A stretch of DNA of 64,000 nucleotides, taken from Acidaminobacter hydrogenoformans DSM 2784. Lineage in GTDB: Bacteria > Bacillota > Clostridia > Peptostreptococcales > Acidaminobacteraceae. Each line of letters starts with the position of its first letter. Within the stretch, counting starts at the first letter, position 1. The DNA lies in assembly GCF_900103005.1 (NCBI RefSeq), contig NZ_FMWL01000004.1:62001-126000 (forward strand). The letters are read 5' to 3'. Position numbers and translations under genes: made by a program. The notes under the pieces were generated by a model. That model worked only from the letters and a program-made list of their open reading frames with translations, made no database searches and was not told where the DNA came from. This document shows, one piece after another, positions 16,111 to 24,037 of this stretch.

Positions 16111-17259
16111 ATGAAGCTTACAACATTCAGTCCTTGGATAGCCATAGTTCTCGTGGCTGCCACGGTTTCTTCAAGTGCTTTGCCCGTGGTTTTCGCCACC
16201 AGCACCGCACCAAGTCCGCCTTCACAGGCCCATACCCCTATTGCCCAGGAAACCCTCGACGCAATCGCAGCGCTCAACACGGAGGTACTCGACCTGCTCA
16301 CCGAGCTCTTCGAAACCGCATCCCGGATTACCCAGCTCGAGGACGAGGTCCTTGCCATTCAAACTGACATCAAAGCCGTGCAGCTTGATATAGAGGTAAA
16401 GCAGGCCGGCATTGACGCTCAGACATTGGTATATCAACAAGTGAGGCGCACTTTGGGCGAGGTTCTGAGATCTCAGCAGCGCGCTGGCGTGGCATCCAGA
16501 CTTGAGATTGTTTTGAATGCCGGAAGCTTGAAGGACTTGCTGCGAAGACTCAATCTGCTCAGGGCGCTGTCCCGAAAGACGGACCTCCTGATGCAGGAAG
16601 CCGAGGCGGCTCGGACTGCCCTTGAAGGGGAGAAGGCTGCCCTCACTAAAGTTTTGGCGGTCCGAAGAGAAAAAGAAAGCGCGCTGGAAGAGGTCCTGGA
16701 CAGCCTGAAGGAGGCCCGGGAAACCCTTGAAGCGCAGCTTGCGGCGCTTGAGGATGACCGCGCCGGCTACGAAGCTTCACTTAAGGCCTTGGACCAGGGC
16801 TGGACTGCCTTTAAGCCTGTCTTCACGGATACTGCGGCAGCTTTGTCGGAAATGATCGAAACCGGAAAGGTGCCTGAGGGAACCCTCGAAATTGAGTTTA
16901 ATCTCTTCCAGGCCACTGGCCGCATTACGGATGAAAAGCTTAATTTTGCTGTCGCACAGGACAAAACCCTGCCGCCGCTGGTGTTTGCCTTTACGACTAA
17001 AGGCGCTGTCATGAAGTTTGTGGACCAGGACGCGGCACTGAGTGGCCGCTTTGAGGTGGCGGATCAGTCCACGCTGAAATTTGTGATTGAAGGCGGGACA
17101 TTCAAAGGGGTGTCCATGAGCGAGGCTGCCCTTGAGGATCTGGTGTCCAGGGGAACGCTGGTTTTTGACCTCTCTGGAACCATTGGAAAAAGTAAGCTGA
17201 GGCAGGTTCGCCATAACCGCGGCGCCATAGAGCTTTTAATTGACGTCATACTATTTTAG
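16111..17259 (+). CDS. Secreted coiled-coil protein, putative FtsEX partner
   Basis: A 382-residue exported protein. The signal peptide is MKLTTFSPWIAIVLVAATVS to about residue 30 (cleavage near VFA). Residues about 50-230 form a long coiled coil (QLEDEVLAIQTDIKAVQLDIEV and further heptads) like the N-terminal regulatory domain of PcsB and related FtsEX-bound peptidoglycan hydrolases, including a GVASRLEIVLNAGSLKDLLRRL segment. The C-terminal 150 residues carry no CHAP or NlpC/P60 motif and no recognised hydrolase. The next two genes are FtsE- and FtsX-like with 11-base and overlapping spacing, so it probably docks on this FtsX outside the cell. It might be a decoy or activator rather than a hydrolase. 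Confidence 0.7.
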   Translation: MKLTTFSPWIAIVLVAATVSSSALPVVFATSTAPSPPSQAHTPIAQETLDAIAALNTEVLDLLTELFETASRITQLEDEVLAIQTDIKAVQLDIEVKQAGIDAQTLVYQQVRRTLGEVLRSQQRAGVASRLEIVLNAGSLKDLLRRLNLLRALSRKTDLLMQEAEAARTALEGEKAALTKVLAVRREKESALEEVLDSLKEARETLEAQLAALEDDRAGYEASLKALDQGWTAFKPVFTDTAAALSEMIETGKVPEGTLEIEFNLFQATGRITDEKLNFAVAQDKTLPPLVFAFTTKGAVMKFVDQDAALSGRFEVADQSTLKFVIEGGTFKGVSMSEAALEDLVSRGTLVFDLSGTIGKSKLRQVRHNRGAIELLIDVILF

Positions 17260-17270
17260 CGAGGTGTGCC

Positions 17271-17954
17271 ATGATACGAGCTGTTGACGCAAGCCTGATT
17301 TACCGGGATGGGACACAGGCGCTGAAACCATTTAATCTTATGGTTGAAAAGGGAGAAACCCTTTATATTACAGGCCCCAGCGGTTCAGGGAAAACCAGTC
17401 TGCTCAAGCTGCTCATGGGGATCGAGTTTGCTTCGACGGGCACCCTGGAGGTCCTGGGCCAGTCCATGACCCACAGGGAGGAAGGGGCGATCCGGGCCAT
17501 GAGAAAGCGCATTGGTCCTGTTTTTCAGGATTTCCGGCTCATGGAGGGCCGTTCCGTCTATGAAAATGTTGTCCTTGGCATGCGCTTTCTGGACCTGTCC
17601 GCTGCGGACATGAAACGCCAGGCGGAGGAGAGCATCCTGCGCGTTGGCCTTGAGCACAAAGGGCGCCAGTCCGTTGACAATCTGTCCTGGGGTGAGTGCC
17701 AGAGAGTGACCATAGCCAGGGCCGTGGCCAGGAGACCCGAGCTGATTATTGCGGATGAGCCCACTGGGAACCTGGATCAGGACAATGCCCTGCAGATCCT
17801 GCGGCTGCTGACCTCCTTTGGGGACGCGAACACCACCGTTGTGATCACCACCCACGCCACCCATTTGCTTTCTATGGTCCCTGCCGGCCGCCATCTGGCC
17901 ATGGCATCCGGTCACCTATTGCAGCCGTCGAAGGAGAGGGGGGGGCGCCCATGA
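17271..17954 (+). CDS. ftsE: FtsE-like ABC ATPase
   Basis: A 227-residue ATPase that would power the FtsX-like membrane protein encoded next. Walker A is GPSGSGKT at 35-42, the Q-loop is VFQDFRLM near 84-91 (FtsE-type), Walker B is LIIADEP at 158-164 and the H-loop is TTHATH near 198. The ABC signature reads LSWGECQ (138-144) instead of the usual LSGGEQQ, with Trp for the second Gly. It overlaps the ftsX-like start by four bases (ATGA). Divergent signature and linkage to an atypical partner point to a paralogous FtsEX rather than the division copy. A MacB/LolD-type exporter is the alternative. Confidence 0.8.
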   Translation: MIRAVDASLIYRDGTQALKPFNLMVEKGETLYITGPSGSGKTSLLKLLMGIEFASTGTLEVLGQSMTHREEGAIRAMRKRIGPVFQDFRLMEGRSVYENVVLGMRFLDLSAADMKRQAEESILRVGLEHKGRQSVDNLSWGECQRVTIARAVARRPELIIADEPTGNLDQDNALQILRLLTSFGDANTTVVITTHATHLLSMVPAGRHLAMASGHLLQPSKERGGRP

Positions 17955-18871
17955 CTAAGGTTAAGCCAAAGCCTTTAAGCAACCTTGCCTTCACCTTCAG
18001 GGAAGCGCGGACGATCCTTTCTCTCAGCGGGCTCTCAAGCCTGCTTTCCATAATCAGCCTGACCCTGATCTTTTTCGTGGCCATTCTGGCGGGCAGCAGC
18101 TGGTGGCTGAGTTCGCTGCTGGTCGACGCGCTGAAAAATGAAGCTGAGATCAGCGTCTATTACGCGCCCGACCTGGGAGAGGCTGGGGCGCCTGGTCTTG
18201 AAGCCCTCGTGTCCAGAGTTGGCGCTGTTGAAGGCGTCAGAACCGTCAAGCCTGTCAGCGCTGCGCAGGCCTTTGATGCTATGTCGGAGATCCTGGGTAC
18301 AGACGCCAGTGTTCTCACGCACTTCCAGGAAAATCCCTTTGAGGCGTACCTGGAGGTTGGCGTTGACCTTGGAAACCTTGCGGCTTTAATCGCGAAAGTC
18401 CAGGCTCTCGAAGGCGTAGACTACGTCCGCGACAATCAGAGCATCCTGGAAAAGGTCGCTTCCATAGCCCGCCTTGTCACGGGCATTGCCATCTTCGTGG
18501 CCGCTGCTGTGGGCACCGCGACCCTCATAGTCACCGCCCACATTGTCCGTGAAGGTGTCCATGCGAACCGTGAGCAGATTATGACCCTCAAGCTCCTTGG
18601 CGCACCGAACGGCTTCATCTACCGCCCCTTCCTGCTGGAAGGCGTCCTGATCACCACCGCTGCGGGCCTCTTAGCGTCGCTGCTGTTCTGGGCGTTTGCC
18701 CGAAGTGTCGGCCCCATGGCCACAGAGCTCATCAGCTTCCTTCCACCCTTTCAGTTCACAAAGCTGCTGCCCGTGGTCACCGTAACCACCCTCTGCGCCA
18801 GCGCCCTCCTGGGCCTCACCGCCAGCCTTCTCGGTCTGGGACTGGTCCGAAACCATGGCATGCGGGTGTGA
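17951..18871 (+). CDS. ftsX: FtsX-like membrane protein
   Basis: A 306-residue protein with the FtsX layout: a cytoplasmic start, one membrane segment (about residues 30-56), a large outside domain (about 57-170), then three membrane segments (about 176-200, 226-250 and 275-298). The MTLKLLGAPNGFIYRPFLLEGVLI segment is the conserved cytoplasmic coupling region of FtsX. Together with the ATPase it should transmit ATP hydrolysis to the coiled-coil partner outside. GGGGGGCGCCC precedes the ATG. A strong terminator follows the stop at 18932. Confidence 0.82.
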   Translation: MTKVKPKPLSNLAFTFREARTILSLSGLSSLLSIISLTLIFFVAILAGSSWWLSSLLVDALKNEAEISVYYAPDLGEAGAPGLEALVSRVGAVEGVRTVKPVSAAQAFDAMSEILGTDASVLTHFQENPFEAYLEVGVDLGNLAALIAKVQALEGVDYVRDNQSILEKVASIARLVTGIAIFVAAAVGTATLIVTAHIVREGVHANREQIMTLKLLGAPNGFIYRPFLLEGVLITTAAGLLASLLFWAFARSVGPMATELISFLPPFQFTKLLPVVTVTTLCASALLGLTASLLGLGLVRNHGMRV

Positions 18872-18898
18872 GCAGGGGAAAAGAAGAACATAGTGTTT

Positions 18899-18919
18899 GG
18901 TTGGGGACAGTCCCCAACC
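18899..18919. repeat. Palindromic copy of the dispersed GGTTGGGGAC repeat
   Basis: GGTTGGGGAC and GTCCCCAACC form perfect 10-base arms around a single A, directly after the ftsX-like stop. The same 10-mer, or its complement, occurs at 51677, 53103 and 63314, always between genes. Confidence 0.7.
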
Positions 18920-18931
18920 GAATGATCTCTC

Positions 18932-18979
18932 AAAAAAGATCAGTCAAAGCGGATTTTAGCGCGTGACTGATCTTTTTTT
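18932..18979 (+). terminator. Strong intrinsic terminator
   Basis: AAAAAAGATCAGTCA (18932-18946) pairs with TGACTGATCTTTTTTT (18964-18979). The stem ends in a T run on both strands, so it can stop transcription from either side. It closes the FtsEX-type operon. Confidence 0.88.
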
Positions 18980-19031
18980 GAGGTGAAGGGACTCCCATCC
19001 CATTAATTTCTAAAAAATTTATAAACCCCAC

Positions 19032-19060
19032 TACCCCGCGGGGGTATAATGTGTTATAAT
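19032..19060. promoter_or_regulatory. CsoR/CstR-like operator and -10 boxes
   Basis: TACCCCGCGGGGGTA (19032-19046) is an inverted repeat of TACCCC and GGGGTA. It is followed by two TATAAT boxes at 19045-19050 and 19055-19060. Operators of CsoR-family sensors, especially persulfide-sensing CstR, have ATACCCC/GGGGTAT arms, so the match is suggestive. No good -35 was found, which would fit a controlled promoter. No regulator of this family is encoded in the window. Confidence 0.5.
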
Positions 19061-19100
19061 AAATTCAACAAGTCAACTTACATTAAAGGAGTGTTAAATA

Positions 19101-19442
19101 ATGTTAGATACGAATCTCAAGCATCTGGTGACTGCCAAAGAACTCGAAGAGACCATCAGCCAGAACGAAAACGTCATGGTTTGCTGCGGCCGCATGGGTC
19201 CTATGTGTATCCCTGTCTACGGCGCAATGGAAAGCCTCGAGGGCAAGTATTCAAATGTCGTGTTCCGTGATATGGAGTTCGATTCCCCAGAAGCAAAAAT
19301 CATCAAGACCCTGCCGGAGTGCCGCAATTTCAGGGGGCTTCCTTTCACGGTTTATTACAAAAATGGCAAAGTTGTCGCGGCGACGGCCAGTATTCAAACC
19401 AAGGATCAAATTACAGAAATTCTGGACCGCGAATTTAAATAG
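19101..19442 (+). CDS. Thioredoxin-fold protein with altered active site
   Basis: A 113-residue protein with the thioredoxin order: helix, strand VMVCC, active-site turn, helix, strand NVVFRDMEFD, then GLPFTVYYKNGKVV with cis-proline Pro81. At the place of the usual CGPC stands MGPM (residues 32-35) followed by Cys36. Two more cysteines, Cys28 and Cys29, lie just before it, and Cys74 lies in LPEC. The classic dithiol is therefore absent and any redox or persulfide chemistry must use other Cys pairs. AAAGGAGTG precedes the ATG. The gene stands alone behind a CsoR/CstR-like operator, which hints at sulfur or copper stress. Function unknown. Confidence 0.7.
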   Translation: MLDTNLKHLVTAKELEETISQNENVMVCCGRMGPMCIPVYGAMESLEGKYSNVVFRDMEFDSPEAKIIKTLPECRNFRGLPFTVYYKNGKVVAATASIQTKDQITEILDREFK

Positions 19443-19478
19443 GCTTTGCGGGGCACCGACCATCGGAAAAAACATTAT

Positions 19479-19530
19479 ACGAGGTGAGAGACTTTTGGCA
19501 GCGGTCAGAGGTTTCCCGCCTCGTTCTGTT
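19479..19530 (+). terminator. Possible weak terminator after the thioredoxin-like gene
   Basis: ACGAGGTG (19479-19486) can pair with CGCCTCGT (19517-19524), eight pairs with one G-U, over a 30-base loop, followed by TCTGTTTT. The large loop makes it uncertain. Confidence 0.3.
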
Positions 19531-19547
19531 TTAAAGCCCAAAAGACT

Positions 19548-19645
19548 TGTTTGCCAGTGGTCACCTCACAAAAAATTGCAGTCCTTGCACACCTTTTATG
19601 TGAGTGGCGAGAACACCCGTGACTTCAGTCATGGGATGAATCGCT
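19548..19645 (+). mobile_element. Relic right end of an IS200/IS605-type element
   Basis: CCCGTGACT (19616-19624) and AGTCATGGG (19627-19635) form a hairpin with a two-base loop, within CGAGAACACCCGTGACTTC and ATGGGATGAAT. This matches the 3' end and omega-RNA scaffold end typical of tnpB-carrying elements. No transposase frame remains upstream of it. The core GTGACTTCAGTCATG is repeated exactly at 21158-21172, after the intact tnpB. Confidence 0.6.
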
Positions 19646-19858
19646 CATCAGCACTTGGTTTAAAATCTTGATTAACACAATAAAAGTAATGTGTGTGTCC
19701 TTCATTATCAACCAATGTTCCTACGATATACCAATAAGAGTGCTAATAGAAATACAATAAAATGACTCAATATTTTTCTCGATTTCACTTTGAAAAAGAA
19801 CAAACGTTTGATACAATGAAAGCATAAAATTAAATTTGAATCAACGCAGGCGTCCTTC

Positions 19859-19934
19859 AATCACTTAAAATCTATGACTGTCGGTAGGGTAATGTAATGA
19901 GCTTCCTATCGCTTTTTAATGGATTTTAGTGATT
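19859..19934 (+). other. Long structured stem before tnpB
   Basis: AATCACTTAAAATC (19859-19872) pairs with GATTTTAGTGATT (19922-19934) with one bulge. Inside, CGGTAGG (19882-19888) pairs with CCTATCG (19905-19911). A T-rich tract follows. It could be the left end of the element, a terminator or a small RNA. No reading frame occupies it. Confidence 0.4.
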
Positions 19935-19990
19935 TTTTTGTTTTTTGATTTGCAGTAGCAAAGAGAGCTTTCTATGGGGGGTGAAAAAGG

Positions 19991-21118
19991 ATGTTGGCTC
20001 ACAAGGCGTATCGATTTCGCATTTATCCAAATGAAGCGCAGAAAGTATTGATCGTTAAGACGATAGGATGCAGCCGGTTTGTATTTAACCACTTTCTAAG
20101 CGCATGGAACAAGGCCTACGAGAAAACGGGTAGGGGCCTCACCTACAACACTTGCGCTGCGCAAATGACTTTACTCAAAGGAGAGAAAGCGTACGAGTGG
20201 CTGAGGGAAGTGGACAGTATCGCCCTGCAGTCATCGCTAAAGTGTCTGGAGGATGCTTATAAACGATTTTTTAGAAAACAAAATGATCGCCCCCGCTTCA
20301 AGTCTAAAAAGAACAAAGTCCAGTCCTATACGACCAAATTTACGAATGGGAACATCGGTATTGTCGGCAACAAAATCAAGCTGCCAAAGTTAGGTCTTGT
20401 TAAGTTCGCTAAGTCAAGAGAAGTTGAAGGGAGGATTCTGAGCGCTACAATAAGACGTCATCCATCGGGCAAATATTTTGTCTCCATTCTCACCGAAGTA
20501 GAAATGCATGAATTACAAAAGACCGGCTCAGTCTGTGGCATCGATGTGGGTATCAAGCACTTCGCCAAAGTATCAGATCACACAGAACGAGAAAACCCCA
20601 AGTGCTTCAGAAAATATGAGGCTGAGCTCGCAAAAGCACAGCGGGTGCTTTCGAGGCGCGTGAAGCATTCAAAAAACTGGGAGAAACAAAGAGTTAAAGT
20701 CGCTAAAATCCATGAAAAAATCACCAATGCAAGAAAAGACAACCTACACAAATTTTCTTACGAGATCATCAAAAATCACGATGTGATCGGAATAGAAGAT
20801 TTGCAGGTTTCTAATTTGCTGAGGAATCACAAAATGGCGAAATCCATCGCTGATGCGTCCTGGTCATACTTCATAAGCATGCTTGAGTATAAGGCAAAGT
20901 GGTATGGCAAGCAGGTTGTCAAAGTGGGGAGGAACTTTCCTTCAAGCCAATTGTGCTCTAATTGCGGGTATAAGAATAAAGACGTTAAGGATCTTGCTGT
21001 GAGAGATTGGATTTGTCCGGAGTGTGGTATAGTCCACGACAGAGATCTTAACGCAAGCATAAATATCAAAAACGAAGCCCTAAGGCTTCTAACCGTTGGT
21101 GCGACGGGGTTATCCTAA
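19991..21118 (+). CDS. tnpB: TnpB, RNA-guided nuclease of an IS200/IS605-type element
   Basis: A 375-residue TnpB. These proteins use an omega RNA made from the element's right end to cut DNA at the empty donor site and help the element persist. The RuvC residues are Asp185 in GIDVGIKHF, Glu269 in [12 protein letters not shown] and the Asp of [12 protein letters not shown] near 350-352. The zinc finger is Cys322 and Cys325 (CSNC), then Cys342 and Cys345 (CPEC). The N-terminus [13 protein letters not shown] is typical. GGGGGGTGA precedes the ATG. Length and motifs look intact, so the nuclease may be active. No tnpA lies in the window, so movement would need a transposase elsewhere. Confidence 0.93.
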   Translation: MLAHKAYRFRIYPNEAQKVLIVKTIGCSRFVFNHFLSAWNKAYEKTGRGLTYNTCAAQMTLLKGEKAYEWLREVDSIALQSSLKCLEDAYKRFFRKQNDRPRFKSKKNKVQSYTTKFTNGNIGIVGNKIKLPKLGLVKFAKSREVEGRILSATIRRHPSGKYFVSILTEVEMHELQKTGSVCGIDVGIKHFAKVSDHTERENPKCFRKYEAELAKAQRVLSRRVKHSKNWEKQRVKVAKIHEKITNARKDNLHKFSYEIIKNHDVIGIEDLQVSNLLRNHKMAKSIADASWSYFISMLEYKAKWYGKQVVKVGRNFPSSQLCSNCGYKNKDVKDLAVRDWICPECGIVHDRDLNASINIKNEALRLLTVGATGLS

Positions 21119-21182
21119 TAATAAACTGTTCGATAGAATGGTGTTCTTAGGAATCTTGTGACTTCAGTCATGAGAGGTTCAA
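21119..21182 (+). ncRNA. Right end and probable omega-RNA 3' part of the tnpB element
   Basis: CTTGTGACT (21155-21163) pairs with AGTCATGAG (21166-21174) through a two-base loop, and the end reads AGAGGTTCAA. This is the usual terminal hairpin of tnpB elements, where the omega RNA scaffold stops and the guide begins. The guide would be the host bases just after about 21182. The exact boundary cannot be fixed without an empty-site sequence. Confidence 0.6.
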
Positions 21183-21363
21183 TCTTTTGTGAGCGGAACG
21201 ATAGAAAACTGAATATTCATAACCACAATTTTGATTTTTTATGCTAAATTAGTATATAGGCAGATGCAGATTTTCCCCTAAGCCTTGGTGTTTTCTGCAG
21301 TCGTGAATAAGTATTCTAAACCATGTATTCAAACCATTATACATAGGAAAGGTGGATTTCCCA

Positions 21364-22557
21364 TTGATTTCAAACAAAATGATGGAACAAGTCTCAAAGA
21401 GCTCTGTGATTCGGGCCATGTTTGAGGAAGGCAACAGACTTGCCAAGCTTTATGGCAGAGAAAACGTCTACGATTTCAGCCTTGGAAACCCAAACGTTGA
21501 GGCGCCGGAGGAAGTTAAAAAAGCGATCATTGAAATTGTCCAGCAAGAAAAGCCAGGCGCAATTCACAGCTACATGAACAACTCTGGCTATGAGGACGTA
21601 CGTGAAGCCGTTGCGCAGCATTTGAACAAAAAATTCGGGACGGCATTCAACGCCCACAATATTTTAATGACCGTGGGCGCTGCTGGCGGTCTGAACGTCG
21701 TTTTCAAAACCCTTCTCAATCCAGGAGATGAGGTCATAACCTTCGCACCATTCTTTGGCGAGTATAACAGCTACGCTTCAAACTATGACGCCAAGCTTGT
21801 TGTGGTGCCGCCAAATACCGTGGACTTCCAGCCTAATCTGGAGGCCTTTGGGAGCATGATCACCGAGAAGACAAAGGCGGTCATTGTCAATTCGCCAAAC
21901 AACCCGACTGGTGTCGTATATTCTGAAGCGACTATCCTCAAGTTGGCACAGATTCTGAGCGAAAAGCAAAAGGCCCTTGGGACCAACATTTACCTGATCT
22001 CAGACGAGCCTTACCGTGAGCTCGCCTATGACGGTGTTGAGGTGCCTTACCTGACTAAGTATTACGCGAATACCATTGTAGGCTACTCGTACAGTAAGTC
22101 CCTGTCCCTGCCTGGAGAGCGGATTGGATATCTTGTCATGCCTTCTGAAATGGCAGACTTTGAAAACTTTGTCTCCGCGGCGAACATTGCCAACAGAATT
22201 CTCGGGTTTGTCAACGCGCCTTCACTGTTCCAGCGGGTCATTGCAAAGTGCCTCGACGCCCAGGTTGACCTCGAAGGCTACAACCGAAACCGCGAGCTGC
22301 TTTACAACAATTTGAAGGCCTTTGGCTATGAGTGCATCAAGCCTGAGGGTGCATTCTACATGTTTGTCAAAGCGCCTGTTGAGGATGACAAGGCGTTTGC
22401 TGAAATGGCAAAGTCCAAGAATATCCTCCTGGTCCCAGGCAGTGCCTTTGGCTGCCCGGGCTATGTCAGAATTGCGTATTGCGTCGCCTACAGCACCATT
22501 GAAAACGCGCTTCCTGGCTTTAAAGCCTTGATTGAGGAGTGCCAAGGTCTGGCGTAA
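21364..22557 (+). CDS. Class I PLP aminotransferase
   Basis: A 397-residue fold-type I aminotransferase close to aspartate/aromatic aminotransferases. Motifs seen are FSLGNPNVEAPEEV, VGAAGGLNVVFKTLL, NSPNNPTGVVYS, LISDEPYRELAYDG and the PLP lysine in SYSKSLSLPGERIGY. A TTG at 21364 is chosen because AGGAAAGGTGG is about 8-10 bases upstream; a GTG at 21352 is too close to it. The first residues MISNKMMEQVSKSSVIRAMFEEG match the usual family start. Its substrate pair is not predictable. It stands alone, with a strong terminator at 22583. Confidence 0.87.
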   Translation: MISNKMMEQVSKSSVIRAMFEEGNRLAKLYGRENVYDFSLGNPNVEAPEEVKKAIIEIVQQEKPGAIHSYMNNSGYEDVREAVAQHLNKKFGTAFNAHNILMTVGAAGGLNVVFKTLLNPGDEVITFAPFFGEYNSYASNYDAKLVVVPPNTVDFQPNLEAFGSMITEKTKAVIVNSPNNPTGVVYSEATILKLAQILSEKQKALGTNIYLISDEPYRELAYDGVEVPYLTKYYANTIVGYSYSKSLSLPGERIGYLVMPSEMADFENFVSAANIANRILGFVNAPSLFQRVIAKCLDAQVDLEGYNRNRELLYNNLKAFGYECIKPEGAFYMFVKAPVEDDKAFAEMAKSKNILLVPGSAFGCPGYVRIAYCVAYSTIENALPGFKALIEECQGLA

Positions 22558-22582
22558 AAGGAAAAATTAATGAAATCATAAT

Positions 22583-22616
22583 AAAATGGCAGACGACTTT
22601 GTCTGCCATTTTGTTA
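22583..22616 (+). terminator. Intrinsic terminator after the aminotransferase
   Basis: AAAATGGCAGAC (22583-22594) pairs perfectly with GTCTGCCATTTT (22601-22612) around GACTTT, followed by GTTA. Confidence 0.85.
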
Positions 22617-22656
22617 TACTTAAGCTGTAAGGTATCAGAAACAGGGGGGCTGCAGC

Positions 22657-23292
22657 ATGATCCGGGATATGATGGATTCAAACGAGTATCAGATTTGGGA
22701 AGGAAAGCCTGAGAAACTGACTTATGTCATAGGCAATCCCATTTTCTATGTTTTTGCTTTAATCTGGGGTGCCTTTGATTTTATGTTTATCCGGTTGTTC
22801 TTTGGCGCAGGCGTCGGAATGCCGGGTGGTTTTGGCCTCTTTATGATCCCGTTCTTCCTCCTCCATCTCATGCCGGTCTGGATCGCGATTGGGGGCCCAA
22901 TCTACAGAGCTGTGAACTGGAATTACATTGAATACATTCTCACGGATAAACGGGTCTATATTCAATCCGGCATTATTGGACGGGACATCAACGTCGTGGA
23001 ATTTACGGATATACGAGAGCCAGAGGTCAACGTAGGTCTGATTGAAAAGCTCAGGGGCTGTGGTACCATTCGCCTGACGCCAGGCTTTTACAGAAACAGC
23101 AGAGGCGACCAAAGGACGACGAATAAAGGGGCATTACTGCACATTGAAGATCCATATATGGTGTATAAACGGATCAAACAGATGTCAGTGGATATCAAGA
23201 GTGACATCTATTATCCAAACGCCCTTAGACCTGAAGACAATCCAGGCTACAATACGAAGTATGAGCCAAAACAAAAAGACGGGAGGCTATAA
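22657..23292 (+). CDS. Membrane protein with bacterial PH-like domain
   Basis: A 211-residue protein. Two hydrophobic segments (about residues 28-50 and 56-82) are followed by NYIEYILTDKRVYIQSGIIGRDINVVEFTDI, the characteristic start of the bacterial PH domain (bPH2, as in YdbS/YdbT). The C-terminus is charged and ends GYNTKYEPKQKDGRL. The role of such proteins is poorly known; some have been linked to envelope stress or antibiotic tolerance. GGGGGG lies 7-8 bases before the ATG. It is followed after three bases by a nitroreductase gene, so the two form an operon. Confidence 0.75.
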   Translation: MIRDMMDSNEYQIWEGKPEKLTYVIGNPIFYVFALIWGAFDFMFIRLFFGAGVGMPGGFGLFMIPFFLLHLMPVWIAIGGPIYRAVNWNYIEYILTDKRVYIQSGIIGRDINVVEFTDIREPEVNVGLIEKLRGCGTIRLTPGFYRNSRGDQRTTNKGALLHIEDPYMVYKRIKQMSVDIKSDIYYPNALRPEDNPGYNTKYEPKQKDGRL

Positions 23293-23295
23293 TTT

Positions 23296-23898
23296 ATGGA
23301 TTTTTTGGAACGCGTAAAACTAAACCGCAGTTACAGAGGCTTTGATCAGGAGCGAAAAGTGACAAAGTCGGAGCTTGAAACTTTAGTGGAATTAGCCCGC
23401 TTTTGTCCCTCCAGCATCAACTTCCAGCCTTTAAAGTATTTTTTGTCCTGTGATCCAAAGACAAATGAAAAAATTCAGCCTTTGACGGGCTGGGCGAGAC
23501 GGCTGCCGCACTTAAAGCTGCCCCGGGAAGGCCATAATCCTACAGCATTTATTGTAATCTGCGCGGACAAAAACATTGCGCCAAATCCAGAGCGGTTCAT
23601 GAAGGACGTGGGTATTGTAGCGCAGACCATGCTTCTGGGTTCCATTGAACTGGGACTTGGGGGGATCATGATTGGAAATTTCAACGCTGGAAAAGTTTCT
23701 GAAGCGCTTTCGCTGGAAGCCCATCTTGAGCCAGTGCTGATCCTGGCCCTTGGAAAGCCGGATGAAGAGGTGCGGCTGGTGGAGGTGCCAGAGGATGGGG
23801 ATATTGGGTATACACGGGATGAGGAGAACATCACCTACGTTCCTAAGCGGTCTAAAGAAGAACTGATCATTAACTGCAAAGAAGAAAAGTTTAATTGA
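23296..23898 (+). CDS. Nitroreductase-family flavoprotein
   Basis: A 200-residue FMN enzyme of the nitroreductase family. It starts MDFLERVKLNRSYRGF, the usual R-S-x-R-x-F FMN-phosphate motif, followed by LVELARFCPSSINFQPLKYF. Later come GIVAQTMLLGSIELGLGGIMIGNF and LALGKPDEEVRLVE, which build the FMN site at the dimer interface. It reduces quinones, nitro compounds or enones with NAD(P)H. The stop is followed by an intrinsic terminator. The gene is linked to the PH-domain protein, but that link gives no hint of substrate. Confidence 0.88.
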   Translation: MDFLERVKLNRSYRGFDQERKVTKSELETLVELARFCPSSINFQPLKYFLSCDPKTNEKIQPLTGWARRLPHLKLPREGHNPTAFIVICADKNIAPNPERFMKDVGIVAQTMLLGSIELGLGGIMIGNFNAGKVSEALSLEAHLEPVLILALGKPDEEVRLVEVPEDGDIGYTRDEENITYVPKRSKEELIINCKEEKFN

Positions 23899-23908
23899 GT
23901 CAAATATC

Positions 23909-23945
23909 AAAAACAGCTCTGATGCGCGGCATCAGAGCTGTTTTT
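23909..23945 (+). terminator. Intrinsic terminator after the nitroreductase gene
   Basis: AAAAACAGCTCTGATGC pairs with GCATCAGAGCTGTTTTT. The stem is perfect, the loop is tiny, and a T run follows; both strands qualify. Confidence 0.9.
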
Positions 23946-23970
23946 ATGGGAAGTTCACCATAGGCAGAGA

Positions 23971-24015
23971 AAGGGAGGCAAAAGGTGCCAGTGCTTGGCG
24001 CCTTTTGCCTCCCTT
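23971..24015 (-). terminator. Long inverted repeat at the end of gltS
   Basis: AAGGGAGGCAAAAGGTGCC (23971-23989) pairs with GGCGCCTTTTGCCTCCCTT (23997-24015), 19 positions with one G-U. It lies between convergent genes, just after the gltS stop. The T run on the minus strand is short (CTTTCTCT). Confidence 0.6.
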
Positions 24016-24037
24016 TAAATTTCATAGTATATAAAGT

